From contig JAEVHH010000004.1 in assembly GCA_017607445.1 (NCBI GenBank), forward strand, positions 6,262,001 to 6,326,000: a stretch of 64,000 bases of DNA. The letters are read 5' to 3'. Made by a program: the position numbers and the translations under genes. The DNA comes from Histoplasma ohiense. Lineage: Eukaryota; Ascomycota; Eurotiomycetes; Onygenales; Ajellomycetaceae. Shown here one piece after another: positions 1 through 12,032 of this stretch. The notes under the pieces were generated by a model. That model was not told the origin of the DNA, searched no databases, and was given only the letters and a program-made list of their open reading frames with translations. Position 1 is the stretch's first letter. Every line of letters starts with the position of its first letter.

Positions 1-367
1 CTGCTCTGTGTTCTGTGCTTGTGTAGTCTCTAATGATTCTTTTATATAGTTTCTTATATTCTTCTGCTCTGTGTTCTGCACTTATATAGTCTCTAACAAT
101 TCTTCTGCATAGCTCTCAATGATTCCCCCACCCCACATTCCACATTTGTGTAGCTTCTAATGATTCTTACACATATCTCTTAATGTTCTTCTGCTCCACA
201 CTTCACTGTGGAGTGGCTTCTGATATTCTTCCACCTCAAACTTTCCTCTATAAGAACCCCCTTCATACAACCTTTTATTCTGATTTCTTTTCTCTTTCTT
301 TCCTTAATCAATTCATAATCTGTAATTAGAATAGTACCAAATTGTTAATCGAAGTACACTCATTACA
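1..367 (+). mobile_element. Gypsy-A LTR, right-hand part only
   Basis: This is the downstream two thirds of a Gypsy-A long terminal repeat, cut by the window edge. It matches the LTRs at 17088-17620 and 22620-23152: the tandem 62-bp units in its first 180 bases, then the Ctataagaac TATA-like site near 250, and the terminal CATTACA at 361-367. From 368 the sequence is internal Gypsy-B gag, so the LTR lies inside Gypsy-B copy B1. Whether it is a solo LTR or the 3' LTR of a longer element cannot be told, because the left side is missing. Confidence 0.85.
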
Positions 368-371
368 CAGT

Positions 372-1187
372 ATGAGTGATCACTCTTCTTGAAGAGATGT
401 GGAAAAGTTCTGAGATCAAAGTATAAAAGAATTTGAAAACTTTGTTACAGCTGCTATTGCTTTCCATGTCAGTGATCTTGATTACTACAATGAACACAAT
501 CATTGAAAGATCATTGAAGCTGTCACTCATTTCAATGTCAAGATGCAACAATGTTGGTATCAACATACACATAATATATGAACTTTGCCACCATGGGAAG
601 AATTTGTTAGTTGGATGCAATGTCAAGTCACTGATTCAGATAAAAGTTTCCAAGATGCTGATAGACAGTACTGAAAAACAGAGCAACAAGAAGATCAGAC
701 AGTTCAATAATTTGCTTTATATTTACAATCAATTGAAGAGCATCTGTGGCATTTTTATAGTGAATATCATTGAAAATCACATCTCTATATGAAAGTTTTA
801 CCTTCCATTTGCTGAGAATTTGACAAATATGCAATCAAATTGAAAGAGTTAAGCTATGATGCCACTCTATATAAACTTGCAATGACAGAATTGAATCTGT
901 CAGAGAGATGAAAGAAGCTTAAAGAGAAGTCAAATTTCAAAAACCTCACTCAAAACTTTAACAACAAGAATAATACTGATAATAGATCACAAAACAAATA
1001 CAGATGAAATGACACTACAAAGTTCAATGACTCCACTCAATCAAAATATTGCTGTTATTGCAAGTGACCAGGACATATCATTGATTTGTGTTTCAAATGA
1101 CTCAAAGATGAATTCAAAAATGCCAAGTCCAACTCAAAACCTGATATGAAAGATATGAAGAACTCAAAGAACTCAAAAAATGCTTAA
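372..1187 (+). pseudogene. Gypsy-B gag (B1), degenerate
   Basis: This is the structural Gag of a Ty3/gypsy element, missing its N-terminal part. It starts at an in-frame ATG (372) that is internal compared with B2 gag. The frame stays in register to a TAA at 1185, interrupted by several TGA codons. A retrotransposon-gag core precedes a CCHC zinc knuckle near 1050-1095 (C-x2-C, then GH, then C). Between the second Cys and the GH motif a TGA stands where a Trp or Arg codon is likely. Pol follows in the -1 frame. It is not expected to be functional. Confidence 0.8.
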
Positions 1188-1219
1188 GATACATCATTCA
1201 GCTTACAATGACAGCTATA

Positions 1220-3490
1220 AATATGAAAAGTCAATGCAAAAATGCCTTAAGCTTCACTATCACAGTGAAACTTGCTACATCTAAGAGTCTGCAAAAAGTA
1301 CTTGTGCTAGTAGACTCTGAGTCAGAAATGAACTGTGTTGATGAATTTTGAGCAAAGGATCACAATCTAGAAGCTGCTCACTGCAAAATCAAAATGATTG
1401 AGTCAATTGATGGATGCATAATACACTTCTTTGAAGAGTATAACATTGCAACTACTGTCACTGATCACAAGGGTAATGCACAGCAGACATCTCATTCCTT
1501 TCATGCAATGAAGATGAAGGACTACAATCTTGTATTAGAATTTTCTTGATTAAAACAAACAAATTCTTTTATAGATTGATCAGATGAACAATTCTTCTTT
1601 AGAAGCTCTGAAGATGAACAACAGTCTCAAATTATTTCTGAACAAAATGTCTTAGCTGAAGTTCTCACAGAGGCTAGAGTAGAAATGCTTGTAGTATTAT
1701 CTACAGAATATTTAAAAGACTCAAAATATGCTTTATATGTATTCTCAGCTGTGTATTCAGACTTACTGATCAGTCTATCTGATTATGTCATGCCATACAC
1801 ACATATCTTCTCAGATGAAGCTGCTATAAGCACAAAAAGATCAGAAGAGATGAAACACTGCATAGATCTCAAGTCTGATGCACAATCTTCATTTATGTCA
1901 ATATACAATCTCTCTGAAACTGAGTTAGCCACTCTAAGAGAATATTTAAAAAATGTATTAGATAAAGAGTGGATACAATCATTCAGTAGCTCAGCTGATG
2001 CACTGATTCTCTTTGTTCTCAAAAAAAATAATGAACTCCATCTTTGTATAGACTATCAAGGATTAAATTGAATCATCATCAAGAATTGATACCCTCTATC
2101 TCTAATAAGTGAATTACTTGATAGACTTTCAAAAGCCAAGATATTCACTAAGCTGGACCTTCAAGATGTCTACCATCACATACTTATAGTGACAAAAGAC
2201 TGTTGAAAGACAGTCTTTAGAATGAGATATGAACATTTTGAATATATAGTTATATCATTTGAACTAGCTAATGCTCCAGCAATATTTCAAGCATACATTA
2301 ACAATGCCTTGTCTGATTTGTTGGATATATGTTGCATTGTCTATTTGGACGACATTCTCATATTCTCCAATTCAAAACAGGAATATAAAGTGCATGTTAC
2401 TAAGATGCTAGAATGTCTTGAGTATGTGAATCTATTTGCAAAACTCTCTAAGTGTGAATTCAAAGTGAACAAAATCTCATTTCTGAAATTTGTTATAGAT
2501 ACAAATGATGTTGAGATGAAGTCAGACAGAGTCTCCACTATTGTGAAATGATCTATATCTAAATCAATTAAAGAGATTCAATTCTTTTTGAGCTTTGCTA
2601 ATTTCTATCAGCAATTTATTAAGTCTTTCTCCTCTATTGCAGCCCCATTATTCAAACTTACAAAAGAGAGCAAGAAGAGGGAAAGAAAAGTCACTTTTAT
2701 GTGAACAGAAGATGCTCAAAGTGCTTTTGATGAGCTCAAATCACACTTTATGCATGCTTCTCTATTAGCTTATTTTGACTCAGCTCAGTGTATTCAGATC
2801 AAATCTGATGTGTCTATTTTTGCAGTTGCTGTTATTCTGTCACAGTTGCAGAATGATGAACACTGACATTCAGTTGTCTTCTGATCAAGAAAGTTGATTG
2901 ATGTGGAAATATGTTATGATACTCATGATAAAGAACTCTTGACTATTGTAGCAGTATTTAAGAATTGAAGACACTATCTGAAGAGAAGTCAGTATTCAAT
3001 TCAAGTCTGATCTGATCATGCCAATCTGCAGTACTTTATGACAACTAAAAAACTGAACAGATGTCAGATCAGATGAATGGAAGCTTTATCTGTTTATGAT
3101 TTTGTATTACTGCATCATTCTGAATCAAAGAATTCAGCTGATGAGTTCAGTTGTTGCACAGACTACAGTGAGATCTATAATAATCAAACTATATTATCTA
3201 CTCTGCAACAGAAGCTGAAACATGGAGTTAGACTAGACTGAAAAGCTGATACTTCTTTTCAAAATGATATTTCTTCTGATGTAGTCTGTGCATGAGTCTC
3301 TAATGAGCAAAATGCTTCTTTTAATGAGTGAAAAGCACTTCATATATCAACATCTTCTATCTCTCATGTAAACTCTTTCTCTTCATTGCACATTGAGCAA
3401 TATATGTTCTGAATTGCAGTCAATAAGACTATTCTTAGAGACTCAGTATATACAGAAATGTCTGAATTCTTCATCTCATTTCTGAGTAAA
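1220..3490 (+). pseudogene. Gypsy-B pol (B1), protease to RNase H, degenerate
   Basis: Pol of the element: aspartic protease, reverse transcriptase (RT) and RNase H, with integrase continuing at 24302. The protease motif near 1300 reads VLVDSES, so the Gly after DS is lost. The RT core is clear from 1985 to 2560, including the intact catalytic YLDDILIF at about 2341-2364. RNase H and the tether follow at 2640-3200. The frame has no indel over 2 kb. Every stop I find from 2072 on is TGA, at positions where relatives have Trp or Arg (FMW, HWHPVAFW, NWRHYL). B2 has TGG or CAA at some of the same sites. This fits CpC and CpG transitions and not random decay. Confidence 0.85.
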
Positions 3491-3753
3491 TGTGAGGTGT
3501 AGTGACAGTGTGAAGAGTAACAGTAGAAGATAGTTTATAGCGTAACGGAAATAATAGTAATATATTGTAGAGTGTAATATAGTAGCGTAATGTAGTGTAG
3601 CTAATCACTAAGAAAGAAAAGAAAGAGAAAGAAGATGTGCGAAATACATACATCAATATATATATACATATAGAAATAGCAGTAGCGAGAGTATAATGAA
3701 AAGAGATAAGAATAAGCAAAGATAATAAGAAAATAATAAATGAGTGCATTACA
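3491..3753 (-). repeat. 3' LTR of Gypsy-B B2
   Basis: A 263-bp LTR with TG...CA ends; in plus orientation it starts TGTGAGGTG and ends GTGCATTACA. It differs from its partner at 24039-24301 at 8 sites, all transitions: 5 at CpG and 3 at GpG/CpC. A polypurine tract lies just outside it on the element side (plus-strand GCCCCTCTTTTTT at about 3757-3769). The short ORFs seen here on the minus strand are low-complexity and I do not regard them as genes. Confidence 0.92.
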
Positions 3754-5571
3754 ATTGCCCCTCTTTTTTATAAGAGCTGCCCTCAGTGATTGTATAGATT
3801 GCTTGTTAGTAGATAATTGCATTTCCATATTGTAAGTTCTGCTTGTTGATAGCAGTATATCGATCGCGTCCTCTAGATAGCTTGTATATGTGTTGTTATT
3901 GATTTTCTAATGAGATGGAATTGGTGGATTCTTTGATTGTTAGAGATTGTGTGCAGAGAAGCAAAAAGAATTTCTTTCTTCTTGAAGATTTCTCTTCTCT
4001 TTTAACTTGATCATCATCAAAACTCCTTGCCTCTTCTGCTGTGATTTCTTGTTCTCAAAAAAATTTTTAAATTTTTATATTGTCATTCTCCCTCTCCTTC
4101 TCTTTTATTGAAATGAGTTTTCTCAGTTATTCTGATTTTAAGTAAGTTGTTCCTTGGGCACTTATCACATATTATTGTTGGTGTTCCTTGTCAGTGGCAT
4201 TATTAGTGTGGTCACATGCATCACTAGCTCATTTTCATATAGTGTCATTTGCTGTTCACTTGTTATATTGCCCTAGCTCTAATCACATGACACACAACAG
4301 TTGGATTCTGTGCAAACATTGTGTCTCTAGACTTGAGAACATCAATTTTTGATGTGCATTGAGATCAAATGTCTGAAAGTGTTGTGAGGCTTGTGTCTCT
4401 GCAGGAAAATCCTGCAAATTCATGAGTAATTCTCTTTAATTCTTATTTTCTTTTTCTTTTTCTTCAAATTTGCTTTTGAATAGATAGTAGTGCTCTTAGC
4501 AATGTTGATATATTGATAATGATGCTAGATGCATGATACATCTCTTCTGAGATGCATCATGTGTGGGTGAGCATTTATTTTTGCAGAGGTGGCAGCTGAG
4601 AAGAATATGATCAATCATAAAAGTCATCTTCATTGTTTGATAAAACAATTGAACACATCTCATCTGGTGATGCTGTCTGCTCAGAGCAGGGCAGAGGCAA
4701 ATGCTCTATGATCCCAGCATCAGACAGCAGCTGAGCCTGCAGAGATGCAGGTTTTGAAGACTGTGGTTGTGTCTGACCCTTTCAGAGCAGAGACATTAGA
4801 GAAAGAGAAGGATATGAAGAAGGGGATTTTGAAAGTGATGAGCTTCAGAGGCTCCATAGTGAAGAGGTCAATTGAAGAGAGATTGATGAGAGAGGAGTTG
4901 GCTGAAGAGCTGATGAAGAAGGTTGTGAAGATGCTGATGACTGCAGCAGTGCTCATGATGCCTGCTTTCTTTGCCAATTTGCCACTGATGTCAGTGGAGC
5001 AGGGGGAGAGGGTGCCTCAGACAGTGGAGAAGTGAGAGAAGAAGATGGAAGAAAATGCCTTCCTTCATTGAATATACCAGAGAATGAGTAGATTGATGAG
5101 AGAGAAGAGAAGTGAGAAGACAAATGTCTTGTGAAATAGACATTTGTCTATACCCCTGCACCCAAAATGAGTGTCTGTAATATATGAGTACCAGAAGGAG
5201 TATTGGGCGAGAGTGGCAGAGAAGAGAAATGAAAGAGATGATGAAAGAGAGAAGAGAAAATGAGAGATGAAGAGTGAGATGAAAGTGAATGAACTGAGAA
5301 TCTTTAGACTTTTCTTAGAATTCATTTTCATTGTTTTTTCCTTGCTTGTATGTTTTATTTTTTTTTGTATTTATTATACCCAAATTGAATTTTTTTTTTT
5401 CTTTTTTTTTCCCTTTTCCCTGATAAAATCCTTCTAAAAAGAATGTATTTGATTGAAGTTTGAGTGAGATTTGTGCTTCTAGCATTTTTTGATTTAAGAT
5501 TTGCACTTCTGACATCTTTCAACTTGAAGTTCACGCTTTTGACATTTGAAAGTATGTTGGTTTTGTATTTG
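3754..5571. other. Gypsy-B B2 region between pol and 3' LTR
   Basis: This 1.8-kb stretch follows pol in element sense. The part next to the LTR (3754-4580) has no convincing gene; it matches the inverted copy at 26700-27530 in B1, including a short CpG-bearing patch at 3859-3875. The middle (4590-5035) is open on the plus strand, antisense to the element, and is described separately. 5330-5560 is T-rich low complexity. Confidence 0.7.
4745..5035 (+). CDS. antisense ORF of Gypsy-B (copy in B2), unknown function
   Basis: A 96-codon ORF running opposite to Gypsy-B, rich in Glu, Lys and Met and probably helical (LEKEKDMKK, EERLMREELAEELMKKV). The frame can be followed upstream to about 4591 if one TGA at a likely Trp codon is allowed; AG after a T-rich run at 4580-4587 could be an acceptor site. 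The B1 copy keeps a recognisable homologue at 26222-26554 on its own antisense strand. Conservation in two copies argues that the ORF belongs to the element. The sense strand is also open and rich in Ser, Leu and Phe, so which strand codes is uncertain. I do not recognise a family. Confidence 0.45.
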   Translation: MQVLKTVVVSDPFRAETLEKEKDMKKGILKVMSFRGSIVKRSIEERLMREELAEELMKKVVKMLMTAAVLMMPAFFANLPLMSVEQGERVPQTVEK

Positions 5572-6082
5572 TCATTCATTTTCTTGTTCAAGGAAGATTT
5601 CAAATGTCTGAGTGTTCAATATGTTTTCTTTCAGTTCCCATGTATCACCACTAGAACCTCAACCTGTCCATCTCACAAGATATTTCAGAGGTTTGTTTTT
5701 TCATTGTTGTTTTTCAAGAATTTCTTCAACTTGATATTCTTCTTCACCATCAACAAGTTCCAGTCCTGGTTCTGATAGAGCTCCATTCCTGCAGTTGTAT
5801 GGCTTCAATAAAGATACATGGAATACAGAATGGATGCTTCTATATAAAGATGGCAGTTCTAGTTTGTATACTTGTTTTCCAATGGTATTCAGAATCTTGA
5901 AGGATTCAATATATTTATGATTGAGTTTGCAAACTGAGTGCAGCAATTGGAGATTTTTTGCATTGAGCATGACATAGTCATCTATTTTAAATTGTTGAAG
6001 CTTATGTTTTGCATTGTAATAGGTTTTCTGTGCTTGTCATGCCTTTTGTAGATTCTCAATGAGCTTATGATGTGTTTCCTCA
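5572..6082 (-). pseudogene. Gypsy-B pol (B2), integrase end and chromodomain
   Basis: This is the C-terminal end of B2 pol, cut from the rest by LINE-1. The integrase tail includes HSVFHVSLLKPY, typical of chromoviruses, around 5810-5850. It is followed by a chromodomain (EEEYQVEEIL, then YLVRWTG and TWELKENI), which tethers integration to marked chromatin. TGA codons replace Lys/Trp-region codons twice in the chromodomain. Pol ends at the TGA at 5572-5574. The frame continues across the 14-bp LINE duplication at 6069-6082 into 13370. Confidence 0.82.
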
Positions 6083-6541
6083 TTATTATTATTATTATTC
6101 TTCAATTATAGATGCATGCAGTCAGTGACTATGGCATCTACCTGAAACACTTCAGAATTTTTCAACTCAAGAATAATTTAATATACAAAGACAATTTAAA
6201 ACATGCATTATCAGAATTCCAGCCCAGAATCAAACAACTATTCAAACTGTTCAATCAAAGAAATCAAAATCAAAAGAATGTCAGTAAGTCAACACAACTT
6301 AGTTTGAAAACAAGAGAAATAAACATTGTAAAAGACAGCTTTATTATAACAAGGAAAAGAAAAACCACTGACAACAACTATAACATCAATAAAAAACAAA
6401 CCAAACTTTTCAAAACAAATTAAAACTGATCATAAACAATTTAAGAGAGACTTCAAAGTAAGATGAAAAGAAAGACTAAAAGAAAAATCAAAATAAATCA
6501 AATTGAAAATCTGATCTCAATATTTTTAACAGACAATTCAT

Positions 6542-9500
6542 TCAAACTCTTGTAGCAACATTTGATTCTTTCAAATATTCAATTAAAAACTTGTTTTCAG
6601 TTTCTGTATTGAATAACAGATTCAAATTTAATTGTTCCAATTCAAACTTCTTTCTCAGTTTCAATCTCAATTCTGAATACTTTGCACAAAGTAACAGAAG
6701 ATGCTCTGGATTTTCATATAACTGACAATCTAAACATAGACTACTTAAATCATCTCTAAACTTTGTTAAATATGATTTGAAGTAACCATGCCCAAGCTTT
6801 AACTGCATTATTGTAGCAAAAAGTTTCTTTTTACACTTTATTGAACAAGTTTTCCACTTTGGCTTTGTTTCAAATCTGGAGTAATGCACACTTTTTCTTT
6901 GCATAAGCCAGATATCTTGCCATTTTTGCAAACATGATTCTCTTATTTTTCTCTTAATAAAAGCCCATGTTACAATTCTTTGAAAGCAGATTTCTAATTC
7001 AGTTGCTTTTTTTGCAGCTCTATCAGCCATTTCATTGCCATATATACCCATGTGAGCAGGCACCCAGTGAAGATGAATAGAACAATTGAATGAGATTTTT
7101 CTTTGAATATTTTGAAGACTTTTCAAAATCAGCTCTAGCATTGACTGTCCACTGCTGATTTTATTACTTTGAAGTCTTTTAAGCCCTGCTTGACTATCAG
7201 AGAATATCCAAATATGCTCAAATCTTTTCCATTGTTCAATCTTCATTTCAATCAATTTGAAAGCTCTTGAAATTGCAAATAATTCAGCATTAAAAACTTC
7301 TGACTCTTTTCCAATTTGCCAAGAATCAAGAATATAGTTTTTATCATTTTCTGAATATGCTATTCCAGCTCCAAGATTGCCTGTTTTCTCACATTTTGAG
7401 CCATCAGTGTATATAAGAATTGCTTTATTTTTCATTTGTTTCAAAAGCTTTAAATGTTCTTGAGTCTGATCTTCTTTTGAAAGTTGACTAACATTTAAAT
7501 CAACAAGATTATCAAGACTTTTCTTCCAAGGAGAGAGCTTTTCAATAGCTATTCTCTCTACATTTAAACTAGAGAAACAGTTCTTAACCATTGAGCAAAT
7601 TCTAAATAGCTGAGATGGTATTCTTCTTCTTTGTAAAGAACTTGAATTTTCAGATAAATCAGTTTCATTCCAATCAAGATAAAGTTCCCAATCTAATTCT
7701 AATCCATTTGATTCATTTGGAAAAGAACTTGAAACTCTCTTTCTAATAGAATGATGTGAATATAGCTTCATAATTCTGAGAGCATAATTCATACAGATTT
7801 TATCAAATCTCACTTGTGGTGGAGAAATAGAGGCTTCAATTTCCATAGCTTTAATTGAAGTAGTTTTGAATACTCCTAAGATCTTTCTTAAAGCTAAGTT
7901 TTGAAGTTTTTGAAATCTTTCTATAAAGTGTTTTTGACCTCTCCACCACACCTGAACTGCATAATCTGAAACAGAGGTCACACAGGCAATATATAATTGT
8001 CTCATTGCTTGAAATGTCAGACCTCTTTCAGTATTTGAAAGTCTCAATATACTGTTTAAAATTCTTTCAGCATTTGCAGTTTTTATTTGCACATGAGATT
8101 TAAAATTCAATTGAGAATCTAACCAAACACCAAGCCATCTAACTGAGTTTTTAGATTTAATTGAATGATTTAAAAGCTTAACTTCAGTATCTTTTTCTCT
8201 GAAATTTGGATAAAAGTGAATTAATTCAGTTTTATCCATATCAAAAACAATGTTTTTTGATTTTGCTTTTTCAATCATTTCAGTTGCTGCTTGCTCAATC
8301 AAATTGCAGTTATTCACAATTGATTCTGAGCTTACAACTAGGCCTAAATCATCCACATAGCTTGGAGTTCTCACCATAATTGCCATTTGTCTATCAATAA
8401 ATAGAAACTTGACAAATATAGCAAACAAAATGGGTGAGACTGGGGAACCCCTGAGGAACTCCTATCTCAATATCTGTTATATCTTGTCTCATTCCATCAA
8501 AAAGCAACTGGATAGTTCTTTTTGACATGAAACAGATAACCCACTTAATGAGAGACTTTGGCATTCTCAGTTCTATCAAAGTATTGATCATTTGAGAAAG
8601 TGAAACACAATCAAATGCACCTTTTATATCAATAAACATTGCAGTTGTAACCATTTTTTCATTCTTTGCAAGTTGAATATCATGAACTACAGAGAGAACT
8701 GCATCAATTGCTGAGTTTTGCTTTCTACTTCCCATTTGATCATCATATAATAGATCAGTAGTAGCAGATAGAAAAGACAATCTAGTGGCAATTATCTTTT
8801 CCAGAATTTTTCCCAGGCAATTCAGCAGAGATATCACTCTATAAGATTTAGGAATAGTTGGTTTTCTATTGGGTTTTGAAAGAATAACTCCAACAGCATG
8901 CCTCCAGCACTTAGGATGATACCCATATTTCAAAAGATTTGAGAACAATTCAAAGAGCTCATCTTTTAGTACTGAATAAAGCTCTTGAATTATTAAATGA
9001 TTTATAGTATCAGCTCCTGCTGCTGTGACCTTTGAAGATGAAAAAATAGCTGTCTTTAATTCATCTTCAGTTAAGTCAGACCATTCCCATTTCTTATCAT
9101 GTTCATATTCATTATCTTCTTGCAAAGAACAAATCTCAGTTGAATTATTTGATGATGGAAATAATATTCTCATAAAAGCTTGACATTTATCTTCAAATGA
9201 GCTAGCTATAATTTCCTCATTCTGGAAATTATAAGTCAATGTTGGTAGCTTAGACATTGTTTTTGACTTAGTATATCTAAAAGCTTTGAAGATCTCTTTC
9301 CCCTGAGCATTTTCTAGAAAGTTATTCCAACAATCAGTCTTTGCCTTTTTAATTGTTGAGAAATAATCATTTCTAATATTCTTTAAATACTCAAATGAAA
9401 CAAGATCTTCTTTCCAATCTTTTTTAACTCTAGCTAAATGTCTTCTTTTATTTGAAATCTCATCATTCCACCAAGGCTTAGAGAATTCAGAGACTCTTTT

Positions 9501-10463
9501 CAATGGAATATATTTCTTTATACTTGAAAGAATAATCTCAGTGATTAAATTTGCTCTGTCTTCAAGCATTTTATCTGTAAGATTTGTATCTGATTTCCAA
9601 TAAAGAGTTTCTCTATTCTCTAATTTCAACTTTTCAATCATTCTTTTCACTTCTGTCCACTGAGCTTTTTCAAAGTTGTATTGATTTGAATATAATGGGT
9701 TTTGAACTGTTTGATTACTATCCAATTCCATATCAACTTGAATTATCTCATGACCAGTGGCAGCACCATTTGTTTCATTTGAGTCAATATACCAATTAAA
9801 ATGTTTATTCTTATATAGATTCTTAGAGAAAAAACATAGATCTATAATTGATTTCTGTCTCAAACCTGGCTTGTGAAAAGTGGGAATGTCTTGCTCATTT
9901 ATCAACTCTAGTTTGTTTAAAAGTGCCCATTCAACTAGTTTTTCAGCTCTAATTGATTGAGTTTTTTCTGAATTCCACCAAGAGTGATGAGCATTGAAAT
10001 CCCCCATGATTATTGAATTCTTTTCTGGTTTCAACTCCATTAAACATCTATCAAATGTCCAAGTTCTATTGTTTTCTCTCAGTGATCTTTCATTGTAGAT
10101 ATTGACTAATTGAATATTTTCAAACTGTTTTTTCATATCCACAATGTCACCAACAAGAATATCAGAGTCAGATATCAAATCATATCTCAGATTGAATTGA
10201 AATCTAGAATTCTTTCTAGCATAAATTGCCACTCTAACTCTAATATCTGTTTTCTCTGGTAGAAAACAATAGTATGCTGAATGAGATACACTATACATTT
10301 GATCAGCATCAAGTCTGGGTTCTTGAATAAGAACAAAGTCTGCTTTTTGCTCATGGCCAATTTGTAAACAGGAATAAAGACATGGATTTATTCTGTCCAC
10401 ATTATTTTGAATAAATTTGATTTTTGTAGAACTTTTAACATTTTTTTGATGTTTTTCCTGCAT
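6542..10463 (-). CDS. LINE-1 ORF2: endonuclease, reverse transcriptase, RNase H
   Basis: The replication polyprotein for target-primed reverse transcription, about 1306 codons. Domains in order: an APE-type endonuclease (IIMGDFNAHHSWWN near residues 150-163); RT (YRVISLLNCLGK, FIDIKGAFDCVS, GVPQG, then YVDDLGLVV catalytic box); RNase H (IYTDGSKCE, HWVPAHMGIYGNEMADRAA); and a C-terminal CLDC...H...C zinc motif. This order is that of the fungal Tad group. One extra G in a G-run at about 8446-8453, within the GVPQGSP motif, shifts the frame, so two overlapping ORFs appear. LINE-2 has the uninterrupted register at that site. The start is the ATG at 10463; ORF1 ends 30 bases upstream. A sequencing error is a possible cause of the shift. 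Confidence 0.93.
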
Positions 10464-10493
10464 TATATAAGACTGTTGAATGGTTTTTTATCT

Positions 10494-12032
10494 TTATTCA
10501 GAGTCAGATAATAGACTAAATCTATTATTCACAACTTCAACAGCTATCATATCTTGCATATGTGTATCTCTCATTTGTGTTTGAATGGGAGTCTTTGGTG
10601 ACTTTTGTACTTTCATTTTTTGTTTTTCAGGAGATTCAGATACAACAGAATTAGAGATCTGAGAATTTCTTCTTTTTTGACTGCCACTATTTTTCATATT
10701 AGCAGAGACAGAAGTATCAGTTTGTATTACTGATTTTACTGATTTTTCTGACTTAGGAGCAAACACACATTCTTTCGAATTTGCAAAATGAGGCTCTTTG
10801 CAATTGGCACATTTTGCAACAGACTTAGAGTGCTCACATATAACTCCTTTTTTTAAACAAAATTGACAACTGTGTTCAGCAGTTTTGTGAGATTGAGCAC
10901 AAATTTGACATTTCACATTTCTTCTACAGAGATTTGCAAAATGACCATATTTCTGACAATTTGAACATTGAGTGTGAGCTTTTAAATTTTCTCTTGTATC
11001 TTTAAACTCATATGTTCTCATTCTCATACCAGCAATTCTTACAAATGAGATTTTAGATTGTTCAAATGAATCAGTTATAATTAAAACTGAAGCATTTTGT
11101 CTGTTTTTCTCTTTGTTCCTCATTATTCAACCAAATTGGTAATTTTTTTAATTTGATTGAATTAAAATCTTCAATCTCATGTTGAAGCTGAACCAGCCCA
11201 TCATCATGATTGAAGATTGCTGTTGGTATGTCATGAAGAACAAATTTTCCCCATTTCTCATCTCTTTCCACTGAAATTTCAGTTTTCAAGAGAGATTCTA
11301 TCACTGGTGCCCAAATATGTTGATTTTGCACCAGGAAGTTGGAGTTGAACTCAGGCATGGTTGTCAGAATTATAGAATTACCCAGAAAAGAGCTTTCAAC
11401 TGATGCTACAACTGATTTGTATATTTCAGTTTCAGATATAGAGTTCAATGCATGATTAATCTCATTTCTCATTTGAAAAATAAGACTTGCATTTGACAGC
11501 ATTTTTTGCTCAAAAACTTTTTGTTAAAGATTTTAACAATCAGTCTTTGAGCTTTTGATTGAAGAAGTCTTTCTTCTTTCAGCTCTTTTCTTGATTTTTC
11601 TAATTTTTGTGCACTCAAAGTATCAGGATTTTTTGTAGCCTGATTCAGAGCTCTTTTCTCAACAGATGTGTTTTTCTTTGAAGAGTAAGAGGAGGAAAGT
11701 GTGGAGGAAACTGCTGCAGCCTGAGCATAAGTTTTTGTTTCTATTTTTTGCTCAGATTTTTGAAAAGAATTTAACATTTTAGTTTCAAAGACTTTCTCAA
11801 GTTTTGAAGAGATTTCTAGTTTGTATTTGAGAATCTCATTCAACTGTCTTGCTTGAATCAAAAGTATCTGAAGCACTTCAGTATTCTTTTCCTCCATGCA
11901 TTGATTTTTCAAAAACTTAGCAGCTTTTTCAAGATTCTCAACCTCTTGCATCTGATCTTGATATTTCTTTTTTCTTTTCTTTAGAAACTCAATTTCAGGA
12001 ATCTCTTCAGAAAACACATCTCTCTCCATCAT
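10494..12032 (-). CDS. LINE-1 ORF1: nucleic-acid-binding gag-like protein
   Basis: The RNA-chaperone-type ORF1 protein of a Tad-like LINE, about 510 codons. The N-terminal 100 residues look coiled-coil (YQDQMQEVENLEKAAKF). A central domain (LSNASLIFQMRNEINHAL) precedes three Cys/His knuckles (CSNCQKYGHFANLC, CQICAQSHKTAEHSC, CANCKEPHF), the usual gag pattern. Two 1-nt length differences from LINE-2, one near 11515 and one near 11105, both in A-rich runs, split it into three overlapping ORFs. It ends with TAA at 10494, and ORF2 starts 30 bases on. Confidence 0.88.

Larger units (their letters stand above)
368..3490 (+). mobile_element. Gypsy-B copy B1, 5' segment
   Basis: This is the first half of a plus-strand Ty3/gypsy chromovirus. 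It starts inside gag, directly after the Gypsy-A LTR, and stops at 3490 where B2 inserted. The element resumes at 24302. The five bases gtaaa occur at 3486-3490 and again at 24302-24306, which is the target duplication made by B2. Gag and pol are both readable but broken by many TGA codons. It is the same family as B2, in opposite orientation, so this half and B2 form a large inverted repeat. Confidence 0.9.

Noticed and set aside
3471..3828. Minus-strand ORFs of 92 and 75 residues (also at 24031-24454 and 27463-27835)
   Set aside because: They lie in Gypsy-B LTRs and reflect AT-rich low complexity; the same pattern recurs in every LTR copy.
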